Source: Flavobacteria bacterium BBFL7 (GTDB lineage Bacteria > Bacteroidota > Bacteroidia > Flavobacteriales > Flavobacteriaceae). From it: a stretch of 64,000 bases of DNA. Positions 48,875 through 57,776 of the stretch are shown piece after piece. The first letter of the stretch is position 1. Every line of letters starts with the position of its first letter. The stretch covers positions 757,610 to 821,609 of the forward strand of contig CH672374.1 of the NCBI GenBank assembly GCA_000153385.1, in the 5' to 3' direction. The notes beneath the pieces were generated by a model. The model was not told the origin of the DNA. It ran no database searches and worked only from the letters and a program-made list of their open reading frames with translations. The position numbers and the translations under genes were made by a program.

Positions 48875-49810
48875 TTAAGATGCATTTAAATTATCAAATT
48901 CTTTTTTAGAAAGCACTTTACCAAAAAGCTTTTCTTTCCAGTTAGACCATTTATAAATCCTAGCTAAAATCAATAAAATAATTGGATAACCTATAACGAT
49001 CGGTAACATATCTGCAATTCCAAAACTGGGTTCAGATATATCTAAGAAAACAGAGTCTGTCTGTATCGCTGTCCAAGTTGATGTTACCATAAGTGCCGCA
49101 GTAATGTTATTTGCAGCATGAAAACCTAAAGCAAGCTCTAGACCTTCATCCATCAATGTCATCGCTCCTAATAGTAAACCTGTACCGATGTAAAAAACCA
49201 TCACTTCCATTCCTAATTTCTCTACCTCTGGATTTGCAGCGTGCATCACCCCAAAAAGAACTGAAGTAAAAATAAAAGGCACCCATCGCGTTTTAGTAAG
49301 AATTCCTAATCCTTGCATCAACTGACCGCGGAATAAATACTCCTCAAAACTGGTTTGAAATGGAAATAATAAAAATGAGACGATTACTAAAGGTATAAAT
49401 TGTGACCAATTTAAGTTATATTCAAAATTCTCTGGCGCACTATAAACGCTCAATAACATGGTTGCGACAGAGATGGTTGCCCAAAAAACAAACATAAAGC
49501 CAATACGCTTCCAATCTATTTTTTTTCTGCTCGTTGTTAACGATGTTATTGATTGTTGATGTATATATTTAACCCAAACAAATATAGAGACTAAACCAAC
49601 TACAAAAGTCAATAGGTTCACAATAAGAAAAGGCATTTTCCCCATCATTTCTATCATTTGCGCCATGATCTCTTCTACAGATTGACCTTGCTCTTCCACA
49701 AGCATTTGAGTAGAAAAATAATTAAACACCATAAACAGCATGAAGCCTACCGGAATTAAAAAGAAATTCCACACGCCTAGATTGCCTTTGTATCCTTGTT
49801 CTATATACAT
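48875..49810 (-). CDS. CPBP family intramembrane glutamic endopeptidase
   Basis: 311 aa with about eight transmembrane segments. Abi/CPBP motifs are FEEYLFRGQLMQ (E156-E157), FTSVLFGVMHAANPE and LGFHAANN. Members cleave CAAX-like or other membrane substrates; the target here is unknown. It lies tightly between menC (2 bp) and menE (abutting), so it is co-expressed with menaquinone genes; whether that is functional is open. Confidence 0.9.
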   Translation of the reverse strand: MYIEQGYKGNLGVWNFFLIPVGFMLFMVFNYFSTQMLVEEQGQSVEEIMAQMIEMMGKMPFLIVNLLTFVVGLVSIFVWVKYIHQQSITSLTTSRKKIDWKRIGFMFVFWATISVATMLLSVYSAPENFEYNLNWSQFIPLVIVSFLLFPFQTSFEEYLFRGQLMQGLGILTKTRWVPFIFTSVLFGVMHAANPEVEKLGMEVMVFYIGTGLLLGAMTLMDEGLELALGFHAANNITAALMVTSTWTAIQTDSVFLDISEPSFGIADMLPIVIGYPIILLILARIYKWSNWKEKLFGKVLSKKEFDNLNAS

Positions 49811-49812
49811 TC

Positions 49813-50856
49813 TTATAATTTTAAACTCTTAGTATCCCATATTGAGATATCGTTACATTTTAAAGTACCATTTTTTATTTCTAATGGCGCTTCAATATTA
49901 TTAGTAAACAATCCACCAGTCCCTAATCCTTGCGGCATCAAATTACCTAAAGTATAAGTAAATTGAGCGATGGCATTAAGCCCTACATTAGATTCTAGTG
50001 CACTGGTCATCCACCAGCCAGCATTATTATTTCCAGCTATATTGATCCATTCTCTACAGCTTTGAAATCCACCTACTAGCGCTGGTTTTAAAATGATATA
50101 CTGTGGTTTTATGGTTTCTAAACAGCGTTGTTTTTCTTCGATATGATATAAACCTATAAGCTCTTCATCTAGGGCTATATCTATAGGTGATTGTCGACAA
50201 AGCGACGCCATCTCTTGCCATTGTCCCTGCTTTATAGGCTGTTCAATACTATGCACTTGATACTTAGCAAGTGCATCTAATTTTCCCATAGCATTTTCAG
50301 GTGTAAAGGCTCCATTTGCATCTACTCTTATAGTTATCTCGCTTTCGCGAAAGCGAGAACGCACAGCATCCAGCAATTCTAGTTCTTTATTAAAATCTAT
50401 GGCTCCTATCTTAAATTTTATACAGTTAAAACCACTAGCTAACTTTTCTTCAAGCTGTCGCATCATAAAACCTTGATCGCCCATCCATACTAATCCATTA
50501 ATATTTATGGTATCCATACCTTCTGTAAATAGCGATGGAAAAAGTGTAAATACGTCTGATGATTGCAGCGATTTGAGCGCCATTTCATAACCAAATAAAA
50601 TGGATGGCCATTCCATTAATGCAACATATAAATCTGCCGGATTTAATTGTATGTTATCACATAACCACTGCAATTTATCTTCATAACCAGGTCGATCATC
50701 TATAGATAATCCTTTAAATAAATTACATTCTCCGATGCCATATTTATCGCCATTTGATAGATACAAAAAATAGGTTTCTTTAATACGTAAAACACCTCGA
50801 GAAGTACCGGCTGGACGCCTAAATTCTAATGTGTATTTTTCAAATTGAGCTTGCAT
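49813..50856 (-). CDS. menC: o-Succinylbenzoate synthase
   Basis: 347 aa, enolase superfamily. The catalytic lysine motif is IKFKIG (K147, K149), metal ligands are D179 in RVDANGAF, then Glu in SIEQPIKQ and Asp/Glu in ALDEELIG, with the second catalytic lysine in IILKPALVGG. It dehydrates SHCHC to o-succinylbenzoate for menaquinone. First gene of menC-CPBP-menE. It contains an exact palindrome copy read RFRES (168-172). Confidence 0.94.
   Translation of the reverse strand: MQAQFEKYTLEFRRPAGTSRGVLRIKETYFLYLSNGDKYGIGECNLFKGLSIDDRPGYEDKLQWLCDNIQLNPADLYVALMEWPSILFGYEMALKSLQSSDVFTLFPSLFTEGMDTININGLVWMGDQGFMMRQLEEKLASGFNCIKFKIGAIDFNKELELLDAVRSRFRESEITIRVDANGAFTPENAMGKLDALAKYQVHSIEQPIKQGQWQEMASLCRQSPIDIALDEELIGLYHIEEKQRCLETIKPQYIILKPALVGGFQSCREWINIAGNNNAGWWMTSALESNVGLNAIAQFTYTLGNLMPQGLGTGGLFTNNIEAPLEIKNGTLKCNDISIWDTKSLKL
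50340..50355. repeat. Palindrome, exact copy (RFRES frame)
   Basis: In menC. Flanks extend the symmetry (TCTCGCTTTCGCGAAAGCGAGA), so this copy is a longer 22-bp perfect palindrome. Confidence 0.95.
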
Positions 50857-50986
50857 AAGCGCAATATAATCATCATAATATGGAGTTACATAGAGCTTTG
50901 ATAAAATTTAATACTATAATTAATGATTATTATCACGCAACCTATTGAGGTCTTATGCATCTATTTGATAACCAATCAAAAAAGCC

Positions 50987-53458
50987 ATGATCAAAAAACT
51001 ACTCGTCATTTTAATAGGATGTATTGCTACCGTTGCGATAGCTCAATGTCCTACCAGTATTATTGTACTAGAAACACAAGCAGATGTGGATGCTTTTCAA
51101 TTAACATATCCTAACTGTACTCAAATATTAAATGGGTTACAAATAGGTCCTGCTACTGGAAGTTCAGATATTAATAATCTTAATAATTTACAAGGATTAG
51201 TGCAACTAGATGGTGGATTAAACATCCTTAACAATCCGCTACTGAATGATCTCACCGCTTTTTCAACGCTTACTCAGCTAGAAGATATCTATCTATTCAA
51301 TAATCCTGGTATCACCAGTTTCAATGGTTTTCAAGGAATAACGAGTATTAATGATATTAAACTAGAACAATCTTCTGTAACAGATTTTAGTGGTTTATCA
51401 AATATCGACGATGTACATAAGCTATGGATTGTAGATGATACGGTTCTCAATGATTTATCAGGATTAAATCAATTAGTCATTCTTAATTTTTTAGAATTAG
51501 ATAATACTCGATTAACAAGTATCAACTCCTTTGACCTTGTAGATCAAGTAGAATGGATGATTATTAAGGATAATGACTTCCTGACTTCTATAGACGGTTT
51601 TGGTACGATGACAATGATTGATAACCTATCCATTTTACGTAATTCTCAACTATCGACAATATCGCAATCTTTTCAATCGCTGAGATTCATACAAAATAAC
51701 CTTATTATTAAAGGTAACATCAACTTAAGTGACATAAGCGGCTTTAATTCAATACAATCCGTTGATACCATTCAATTAGATCAAATGATAGGCTCTCAAG
51801 ATTTATCATTTTTCAACACCATCATACAATTAAGAATATTGCGTGTAACACGAGTAGATTCTATAACTAGTTTAAATGGATTACAAAACGCGCTTGCCTT
51901 AACTTACATCAGTATTGAAAACAATCCTTTATTAACTGATATAAACGCCATCGGTGGTAGCGATGCTAATTTTCTAACAGGCATGCGTATTGTAGGAAAT
52001 CCAATGCTAGCCATTTGTGATATACCAGTTGTTTGTAATTACTTGAGTGGTCCTACCTCTACAGCTACTATTAATGGAAATGCAACTGGATGTGCTTCAG
52101 AACAAGAAATAGCAAATGAATGTGAACTTAATGTAATAAGTGGTACTATTTACTATGACACTAATGGTAGTGGTGATTATTCACCAGCTACAGATGCAGT
52201 AGTTCCATACTATAAAGTATTTAGCACACACAGTACGGGAACTAGCACAACCTTTTCTAAAGCGTATGGCGATTATTCAAATTATGTAGGCACTGGTAAT
52301 ATCAATACTGATGTAGAAGATCTACCCATGTTTGCTTTTACACCAGCAAATGGATTTAATAATAACTTTACAGGATACGGTAATGTAGCTAGTGGTGATT
52401 TTGAAGCACAGACTACCAATACGGTTCAAGATGTCTCTATAGATTTAATCGCAACTATTGCTACTAGACCTGGATTTACAGCAGGCTATAAACTCATAGC
52501 CATTAACAAAGGATCTTTACCGGTATCTGGAACCATTGAATTACCATATAACAGTAATCTTTTCACTTATCAAACTAGTGTACCAGCAGCCAGTACAGTA
52601 TCCACGGGTATGTTGAACTGGTCATATAATTTAGGGCCATTTGAAAGATTACGTATTGATGTAGAATTTCTAGTAGCTCAACCACCTGTTTTAATAGGTG
52701 GAGAAACAGAAGCATGGACAGCGACAATTAACCCAATACCTGGTGACGCAAATCCACAAGACAATGTTTTCTATTATAATAACAATATTGTTAACTCTTA
52801 TGACCCTAATGATAAAACCGTTTTTGAAGGCGCAGAAATATTACCTACAGAGTTAGATGAATACTTACATTATAGAATTCGTTTTCAAAACACAGGTTCT
52901 GCTAGTGCGATAAATGTTACTGTTAAAGATACACTGTCTGATAACCTAGACTGGGACACCTTTGAACCTATAGACATGAGTCATGATGTAGGAGAGATTC
53001 ATATTGAGAACAAGAGATTCATCGACTTTGATTTTCCTAATATCAACTTACCAGATAGTACTACCAATGAGCCATTAAGTCATGGCTACATTTATTACCG
53101 CATTAAGCCTAAACAAAATTTAGTCATTGGTGACTTTATAGATAATACTGCTCATATATATTTTGATTTTAATGAAGCTATTATAACCAATACCGCTACA
53201 ACGACCATTGTACAAACACTTTCTAATAGCGATCGAGAACTTCTAAATATCAGTCTCTACCCTAATCCTGTAGCAGACCTGGTACAATTACAAACGTCAG
53301 AAAAAATTGATTTTGCTGTAATTATGAATCTTCAAGGACAGTTGTTAATAGAAACAACTGATAAAGATATTAATGTAAGCAACTTAAATACTGGAGTATA
53401 TTTTATTAGAGTTACTTCTGGTAATAAATCTCAAGTTTTAAAATTCATTAAAAAGTAA
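50987..53458 (+). CDS. T9SS-exported leucine-rich-repeat-like surface protein with DUF7619-like domain
   Basis: 823 aa. The signal peptide is MIKKLLVILIGCIATVAIAQ. Residues about 25-370 form irregular LRR/receptor-L-like repeats (L..L...L..I...N..L.D). A middle beta region precedes a conserved repeat-like domain with SYDPNDKTVFEGAEILP, YRIRFQNTGSASAINVTVKD and FDFNEAIITNT, typical of DUF7619 in Bacteroidetes surface proteins. The tail is a T9SS sorting domain (ISLYPNPVADLVQL ... GVYFIRV ... LKFIKK). Role inferred: surface binding protein; ligand unknown. Confidence 0.88.
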   Translation: MIKKLLVILIGCIATVAIAQCPTSIIVLETQADVDAFQLTYPNCTQILNGLQIGPATGSSDINNLNNLQGLVQLDGGLNILNNPLLNDLTAFSTLTQLEDIYLFNNPGITSFNGFQGITSINDIKLEQSSVTDFSGLSNIDDVHKLWIVDDTVLNDLSGLNQLVILNFLELDNTRLTSINSFDLVDQVEWMIIKDNDFLTSIDGFGTMTMIDNLSILRNSQLSTISQSFQSLRFIQNNLIIKGNINLSDISGFNSIQSVDTIQLDQMIGSQDLSFFNTIIQLRILRVTRVDSITSLNGLQNALALTYISIENNPLLTDINAIGGSDANFLTGMRIVGNPMLAICDIPVVCNYLSGPTSTATINGNATGCASEQEIANECELNVISGTIYYDTNGSGDYSPATDAVVPYYKVFSTHSTGTSTTFSKAYGDYSNYVGTGNINTDVEDLPMFAFTPANGFNNNFTGYGNVASGDFEAQTTNTVQDVSIDLIATIATRPGFTAGYKLIAINKGSLPVSGTIELPYNSNLFTYQTSVPAASTVSTGMLNWSYNLGPFERLRIDVEFLVAQPPVLIGGETEAWTATINPIPGDANPQDNVFYYNNNIVNSYDPNDKTVFEGAEILPTELDEYLHYRIRFQNTGSASAINVTVKDTLSDNLDWDTFEPIDMSHDVGEIHIENKRFIDFDFPNINLPDSTTNEPLSHGYIYYRIKPKQNLVIGDFIDNTAHIYFDFNEAIITNTATTTIVQTLSNSDRELLNISLYPNPVADLVQLQTSEKIDFAVIMNLQGQLLIETTDKDINVSNLNTGVYFIRVTSGNKSQVLKFIKK

Positions 53459-53482
53459 TTACTCCTTTACTTTAACTACTAT

Positions 53483-53543
53483 AAACCTGTCTCACCATTT
53501 AATAAGATTAAAATATCTTAATTAAATACTATGAGACAGGTTT
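53483..53543. terminator. Bidirectional terminator, 12-bp stem with long loop
   Basis: AAACCTGTCTCA (53483-53494) and TGAGACAGGTTT (53532-53543) pair perfectly across a 37-nt loop that itself holds a weaker hairpin (TAAGAT/ATCTTA). It sits between convergent genes. Confidence 0.7.
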
Positions 53544-53545
53544 AA

Positions 53546-54007
53546 TTATGACTTCTTTTTAACGGTCCATTCAAATCTGAATTGGCTTACCTCTACTCCA
53601 TCCTGGTTCACACCACGAGATTCCATCCATACCGTTTGTCCTTCACCTGTGACTACTGTTTTGTCTATCGCTTGTTGAATAGCTTTACCATCATTACATG
53701 TAAAGGTGATAATACCCGTAGCTTTTTTAGTAAAGACGGCTTCATTACGGGCTACTAACATTGAAACTCTTGCATCGCTTTTTTGAATAAATGACATCAC
53801 CAATGCTCCTGTAGAAAGTTCGGCAGCCATTGCTTGAGTAGCAAAATACATACTCTTGAATGGATTCTGGTTGAACCACTTGTGACGCACTTTAACCGTG
53901 CAAGATTCCTCACTTATAGTCTTACATCGTACACCTGCCCACCATGCACTAGGTAGTTTTAAGAAGGTAAATGCATTTATTTTCTTAGGAGTTATCATTT
54001 TTAACAT
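53546..54007 (-). CDS. DUF4442 domain protein (hotdog-fold, thioesterase-like)
   Basis: 153 aa from ATG 54007; a TTG at 54016 and ATG at 53998 are alternatives. The DUF4442 pattern is visible: FTFLKLPSAWWAGVRC, HKWFNQNPFKSMYFATQAMAAELSTGAL. The fold is that of acyl-CoA thioesterases, but the substrate is unknown. A TAnnTTTG box lies 6 bp before the ATG, so the mRNA is probably leaderless. Confidence 0.85.
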   Translation of the reverse strand: MLKMITPKKINAFTFLKLPSAWWAGVRCKTISEESCTVKVRHKWFNQNPFKSMYFATQAMAAELSTGALVMSFIQKSDARVSMLVARNEAVFTKKATGIITFTCNDGKAIQQAIDKTVVTGEGQTVWMESRGVNQDGVEVSQFRFEWTVKKKS

Positions 54008-54013
54008 TTTGTA

Positions 54014-54021
54014 CAAATGTA
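54014..54021 (-). promoter_or_regulatory. TAnnTTTG -7 box of the DUF4442 gene, near-leaderless
   Basis: TACATTTG on the minus strand, 6 bp before the ATG at 54007. Confidence 0.6.
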
Positions 54022-54043
54022 ATCAAAAGGCGCGTTGTTGTTA

Positions 54044-54059
54044 CGCTTTCGCGAAAGCG
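54044..54059. repeat. Palindrome, exact intergenic copy
   Basis: In the divergent spacer between the DUF4442 gene and the DUF4870 operon. Confidence 0.95.
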
Positions 54060-54104
54060 AAATAGAAAATATCTCACAAAAATAAAAATATATGGTACTT
54101 TGTA

Positions 54105-54136
54105 TTGCATAATACTATCTTTTAGATATATATTTG
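54105..54136 (+). promoter_or_regulatory. Promoter of the DUF4870-PadR-PspC operon
   Basis: TTG (54105-54107), a 21-bp spacer and TATATTTG (54129-54136), a good match to the Bacteroidetes -33/-7 promoter, 19 bp before the ATG. Confidence 0.7.
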
Positions 54137-54155
54137 CATAAGAAAATAATATGCC

Positions 54156-54659
54156 ATGGAGAATACTTTACAAAATAATCATCGAAACTTAGCGACTTGT
54201 TTACACCTGTTGAGCTTTGGGAAATGGTTATTTCCTTTAGGGAATTTCATTTTACCCATTTTATTATGGATGATGAATTCAAAGAAATCTGACTTTGTCG
54301 ATCATCACGGCAAGCAAGTCATCAACTTTCAATTAAGCATGACGCTTTACTCAATAGCTCTAGCGGTAATCGCAACGATTATTCTAGTAGTTGCATTTGC
54401 ATCTGGTGGGATTGAATTTTTAGAAGGTCTGGATAGAATGGACGGCGATGAATGGATGCACGGTGAACATATGGGGATTTTTGCTACTATGATAGGTGTA
54501 GGAATCCTTTTCGGCGGTGCACTTTTACTCATTGGTATAGTCGATCTAGTCTACACTATTAAAGGTGCGATGCAAGCAAATGATGGGGTGCTTTTTAAAT
54601 ACCCTTTAACGATTCCGTTTTTAAGCACCAAAACAGAATCTAATAACACAACAACATGA
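54156..54659 (+). CDS. DUF4870 (Tic20-like) membrane protein
   Basis: 167 aa. After a short cytoplasmic start come about four transmembrane segments; the family motif is KKSDFVDHHGKQVINFQLSM. The first gene of a tightly overlapping operon with a PadR regulator and a PspC protein (4-bp overlaps). Function unknown; the context suggests an envelope-homeostasis role. Confidence 0.88.
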   Translation: MENTLQNNHRNLATCLHLLSFGKWLFPLGNFILPILLWMMNSKKSDFVDHHGKQVINFQLSMTLYSIALAVIATIILVVAFASGGIEFLEGLDRMDGDEWMHGEHMGIFATMIGVGILFGGALLLIGIVDLVYTIKGAMQANDGVLFKYPLTIPFLSTKTESNNTTT

Positions 54660-54997
54660 AGATAGAAAACACAAAAGCGCAAATGCGTAAAGGAGTACTC
54701 GAGTACTGCATTCTATCCATCCTCAAGGAAGAAGATGCTTATGTAGCAGAGATTCTCGATACACTTAAGGATGCAAAGTTACTGGTGGTAGAAGGAACAA
54801 TCTACCCATTACTAACTCGATTAAAAAATGCAGGTTTACTCAATTACAGATGGGAAGAAAGTACTAGTGGTCCACCACGTAAATACTATGGACTGACAGA
54901 AACTGGGAAGATTTTCCTTAAAGAATTATCCAGTACCTGGGATGATCTTAAAAACGCCGTTAATCTGGTAACCACCACAAAAACTAAGAAATCATGA
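54656..54997 (+). CDS. PadR family transcriptional regulator
   Basis: 113 aa, winged helix. Signatures are KGVLEYCILSILKEEDAYVAEI and EGTIYPLLTRLKNAGLL, with the wing SGPPRKYYGLTETGK. A short subfamily-2 member that probably represses its own operon. It overlaps both neighbours by 4 bp. Confidence 0.93.
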   Translation: MKIENTKAQMRKGVLEYCILSILKEEDAYVAEILDTLKDAKLLVVEGTIYPLLTRLKNAGLLNYRWEESTSGPPRKYYGLTETGKIFLKELSSTWDDLKNAVNLVTTTKTKKS

Positions 54998-56745
54998 ACA
55001 AGACCATAAATATAAACCTCGCAGGGCTGTTCTTCCACATCGATGAAGATGCCTACAATAAATTACAAAAATATCTAGCCGCTGTACGTCGTTCTTTTAG
55101 CGGTATGCAAGGATCTGAAGAGATCATGGCAGATATAGAATCTCGTGTAGCTGAACTTTTTCTAGAAAAAAGAGCTAACGAACAACAAGTCATTTCCATC
55201 ACTCATGTAGAAGAAGTAATTTCCATAATGGGACAGCCTGAAGACTATGAGGTAGATGAAGAAATCTTTGAAGGCGAGAGAAGATCAACTGCTCAAGAGA
55301 TGAAAACACGTTTCAGCAGACCGTTGTTTAGAGATACCTTAAACGGTTATATAGGTGGTGTTTGTGCTGGTCTAGGACATTTTCTAGGTATAGACGCCAT
55401 ATGGGTGCGTATCTTTTTTGTAGTAGTATCATTTATATCATTCCCGTTTAACGTACTGGCTTACGTCATCTTCTGGATTGTTGCTAAGGATGCTGTTACT
55501 ACAAACCAACGTCTAGCGATGATGGGTAAAGAAGTAAATATCTCAAACATAGGTGAAAACTTTAAGTCGGGTTTTGATGATGTAGTCGATGGGCAGACCG
55601 ACGCCGACTACCGAATTGTAGGTCAAAAGGGAAAGCGTGGAACGGTACGTTTCTTTAGCTTTTTAGGACGTTTTATAAAAGGAATATTTAAAGCCATTGC
55701 AAAAATAATAGGGCTATTTATGTTCTTATTGGGTGCTACGGGATTAATCGCATTATTCTTTAGCTTGATAGGAATAGGTACAGCACAATTGCAAAGTGAC
55801 GACTTCATGTTATTAATGAACATGAGCATTCCTTCTAATCTTTCAACTTGGTGGATATATTTAACGGCTTTTTTCCTAATAGGTATTCCATTTTTTATCA
55901 TTGCTGTTCTAGGATTGCGATTGTTAGTGTCTAACCTAGCTTCCATAGGTCGTACGGCTAAAGTTATTATAGGATTACTTTGGGTAGCATCTGTAATTGG
56001 ACTGTGTGTGATTATCGCAACCATAGGAACATCACAAGCTTTTGATAGTAATGTGAATAGTGTCGAAAAGTTTCCTGTAAATAAGGAAAAGGTTTTTCAA
56101 CTCAATATGGAAGACAGTACGCTAGAAGGCTACGATAATATATATGTAAACGGTTCACATTTTAGTATAGGAGAATTTGACGGAGCAAAGGAAATACGCT
56201 TAATGGGAATAAAAACAGCAGTTGCTGCTACCACAGATAGTGTCGCATCAGTTAACGTTAGATTTAAGGCTAAAGGATCATCGATCCAGGAAGCAAAAGA
56301 AAAAGCTTCTCAAATAGAGTACAATTATATAATTACTGATTCTACAATTACACTAGACGATTTCTTTAAAATTAATAGTGGCAGTTTAAATAATCACAAA
56401 ATTGAAATTATTGTTAATCTTCCTGAAGGGACCAAAGCAAGAATGAATGACGAGTTTGCAAATCATTACAGAGATTATATTAGTAATGACGCCTTCTCAT
56501 TAGGTAGCAACGATTCTTATACCTACCAGGTGAAAGATGGTAAAGCAGTATGTTTAGACTGTCCTGTCGTTGAGGAAGTTATCGATGAAATAGATATAGA
56601 GACCGACAGCGCTCCTATCAATTCAAATGATGATAATGAGTGGAAATATGAAGATGAGGATGAAAATGAAGCAGCTCAAACAACCACTATTAAAACATCA
56701 ATAGACCTAGGACCTGTAGAAATAGAAACAGAAGAAAGTTTCTAA
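54994..56745 (+). CDS. PspC domain membrane protein
   Basis: 583 aa. The N-terminal region (1-90) is a conserved cytoplasmic domain (MNKTININLAGLFFHIDEDA; GSEEIMADIESRVAELF). The PspC domain is at about 105-170 (GYIGGVCAGLGHFLGIDAIW). Three or four more membrane segments follow, then an external part (about 360-530) resembling DUF2807-like beta domains, and an acidic tail. PspC proteins sense or regulate envelope stress in proteobacteria; the role here is inferred. Confidence 0.9.
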   Translation: MNKTININLAGLFFHIDEDAYNKLQKYLAAVRRSFSGMQGSEEIMADIESRVAELFLEKRANEQQVISITHVEEVISIMGQPEDYEVDEEIFEGERRSTAQEMKTRFSRPLFRDTLNGYIGGVCAGLGHFLGIDAIWVRIFFVVVSFISFPFNVLAYVIFWIVAKDAVTTNQRLAMMGKEVNISNIGENFKSGFDDVVDGQTDADYRIVGQKGKRGTVRFFSFLGRFIKGIFKAIAKIIGLFMFLLGATGLIALFFSLIGIGTAQLQSDDFMLLMNMSIPSNLSTWWIYLTAFFLIGIPFFIIAVLGLRLLVSNLASIGRTAKVIIGLLWVASVIGLCVIIATIGTSQAFDSNVNSVEKFPVNKEKVFQLNMEDSTLEGYDNIYVNGSHFSIGEFDGAKEIRLMGIKTAVAATTDSVASVNVRFKAKGSSIQEAKEKASQIEYNYIITDSTITLDDFFKINSGSLNNHKIEIIVNLPEGTKARMNDEFANHYRDYISNDAFSLGSNDSYTYQVKDGKAVCLDCPVVEEVIDEIDIETDSAPINSNDDNEWKYEDEDENEAAQTTTIKTSIDLGPVEIETEESF

Positions 56746-56797
56746 TACAAAGATTCATGTGATCGTCAACTGTATTTTAAGAGATTCTTGTTGACTA

Positions 56798-56829
56798 GAA
56801 ATCCGCTTCATTCATTTGGAGCGGTTTTT
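56798..56829 (+). terminator. Terminator of the PspC operon
   Basis: CCGCT ... AGCGG stem (with flanking A/T pairs and one mismatch) followed by TTTTTG. It lies between the PspC gene and the head-GIN gene. Confidence 0.6.
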
Positions 56830-56833
56830 GTTT

Positions 56834-56841
56834 TACCTTTG
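56834..56841 (+). promoter_or_regulatory. TAnnTTTG -7 box of the head-GIN gene
   Basis: TACCTTTG, 20 bp before the ATG at 56862, immediately after a terminator. Confidence 0.6.
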
Positions 56842-56861
56842 TTAAACAAATTATCTTTCAA

Positions 56862-57680
56862 ATGAAAAAATTATTACTAGTAATCCTAATTCTTACAGCC
56901 GCTTTTTCTCAAGCGCAAGAAAAAGTAAAAGGAAACCGCGAACCTAGTACTGTTATTACTGATGTTGACCCTTTTTCTATAATCGAAATAGGTGGTGATT
57001 ATGAAGTAGCGATTGTAGAAGGTGTTGTTCCTCAAGTTGAAATCACCACAGATTCTAATTTACATCAGTTTTTAGAAGTCTCCGTAAATGACGGTAATTT
57101 AAGCATTACCTCTACCGCAAACATCCGTTCTAAAAAGGTAATGACCATACGCCTGATTTATCCAGCTGGACTTACTAAGATTATAGCAAAGGATAAAGCA
57201 GAAATAAGTGCCATTACTGAACTTAACATGGAAAAGTTAGAAATTGAAGTAAGAGATGATGCAAAGTTGTTTATTACTGCAAATATTGGTAACCTCACTC
57301 TCAATCTGAAAGGAGATTCTAGATCAGAACTAAACCTAAGAGGAAATGAGGCCAAAATTAATTTTGATGATAAAGCCAACGCCAAAGCTTTATTAAAATT
57401 TCAGGATTTAAATCTTACGATGAATGGTCGTACGGTAGCAAAATTAGAAGGTGATATCAAATCAGGAACTTTACTTCTAGAAAATAAAGCAAGTTATCAA
57501 GGTGATAATTTAGTATTTGATAACTTAAATATGAAAGCTTCTCAAAACACAGATTGTGAGGTAAATGTAAAAGATGAATTAACTCTTGCCGCGACAGATA
57601 ATTCTAAGGTTGAATTATATAATTCACCTAAAGTCATTCTTGAAAAATTTACAGGAAAAACACAGTTGATCAAAAAGTAA
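56862..57680 (+). CDS. Head-GIN domain (DUF2807) secreted protein
   Basis: 272 aa. The signal peptide MKKLLLVILILTAAFSQAQ is followed by a right-handed beta-helix-like DUF2807 domain with its typical opening (DPFSIIEIGGDYEVAIVEG) and repeated short strands (LEIEVRDDAKLFI, LTLNLKGDSRSELNL, LKFQDLNLTMNGRTVAKLEG). Such proteins often lie next to PspC/PadR genes in Bacteroidetes; function unknown. Confidence 0.88.
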   Translation: MKKLLLVILILTAAFSQAQEKVKGNREPSTVITDVDPFSIIEIGGDYEVAIVEGVVPQVEITTDSNLHQFLEVSVNDGNLSITSTANIRSKKVMTIRLIYPAGLTKIIAKDKAEISAITELNMEKLEIEVRDDAKLFITANIGNLTLNLKGDSRSELNLRGNEAKINFDDKANAKALLKFQDLNLTMNGRTVAKLEGDIKSGTLLLENKASYQGDNLVFDNLNMKASQNTDCEVNVKDELTLAATDNSKVELYNSPKVILEKFTGKTQLIKK

Positions 57681-57719
57681 TTTTTGATTGTATCTGTTCA
57701 ATTAATGAGTAAATAGCTT

Positions 57720-57772
57720 AATTATAAGTACAAAAAAGCCTCGCGATGCGAGGCTTTTTTGTACTTATAATT
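57720..57772. terminator. Long perfect hairpin, bidirectional terminator
   Basis: A 25-bp perfect stem (57720-57744 against 57748-57772) with a GAT loop. The inner GCCTCGC/GCGAGGC is flanked by A6/T6, so it can end transcripts from both convergent genes. Confidence 0.9.
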
Positions 57773-57776
57773 TTTG

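Noticed and set aside
55623-56024. Minus-strand open frame of 133 codons inside the PspC gene
   Set aside because: It is antisense to transmembrane-coding sequence of a recognised protein and has no family features.
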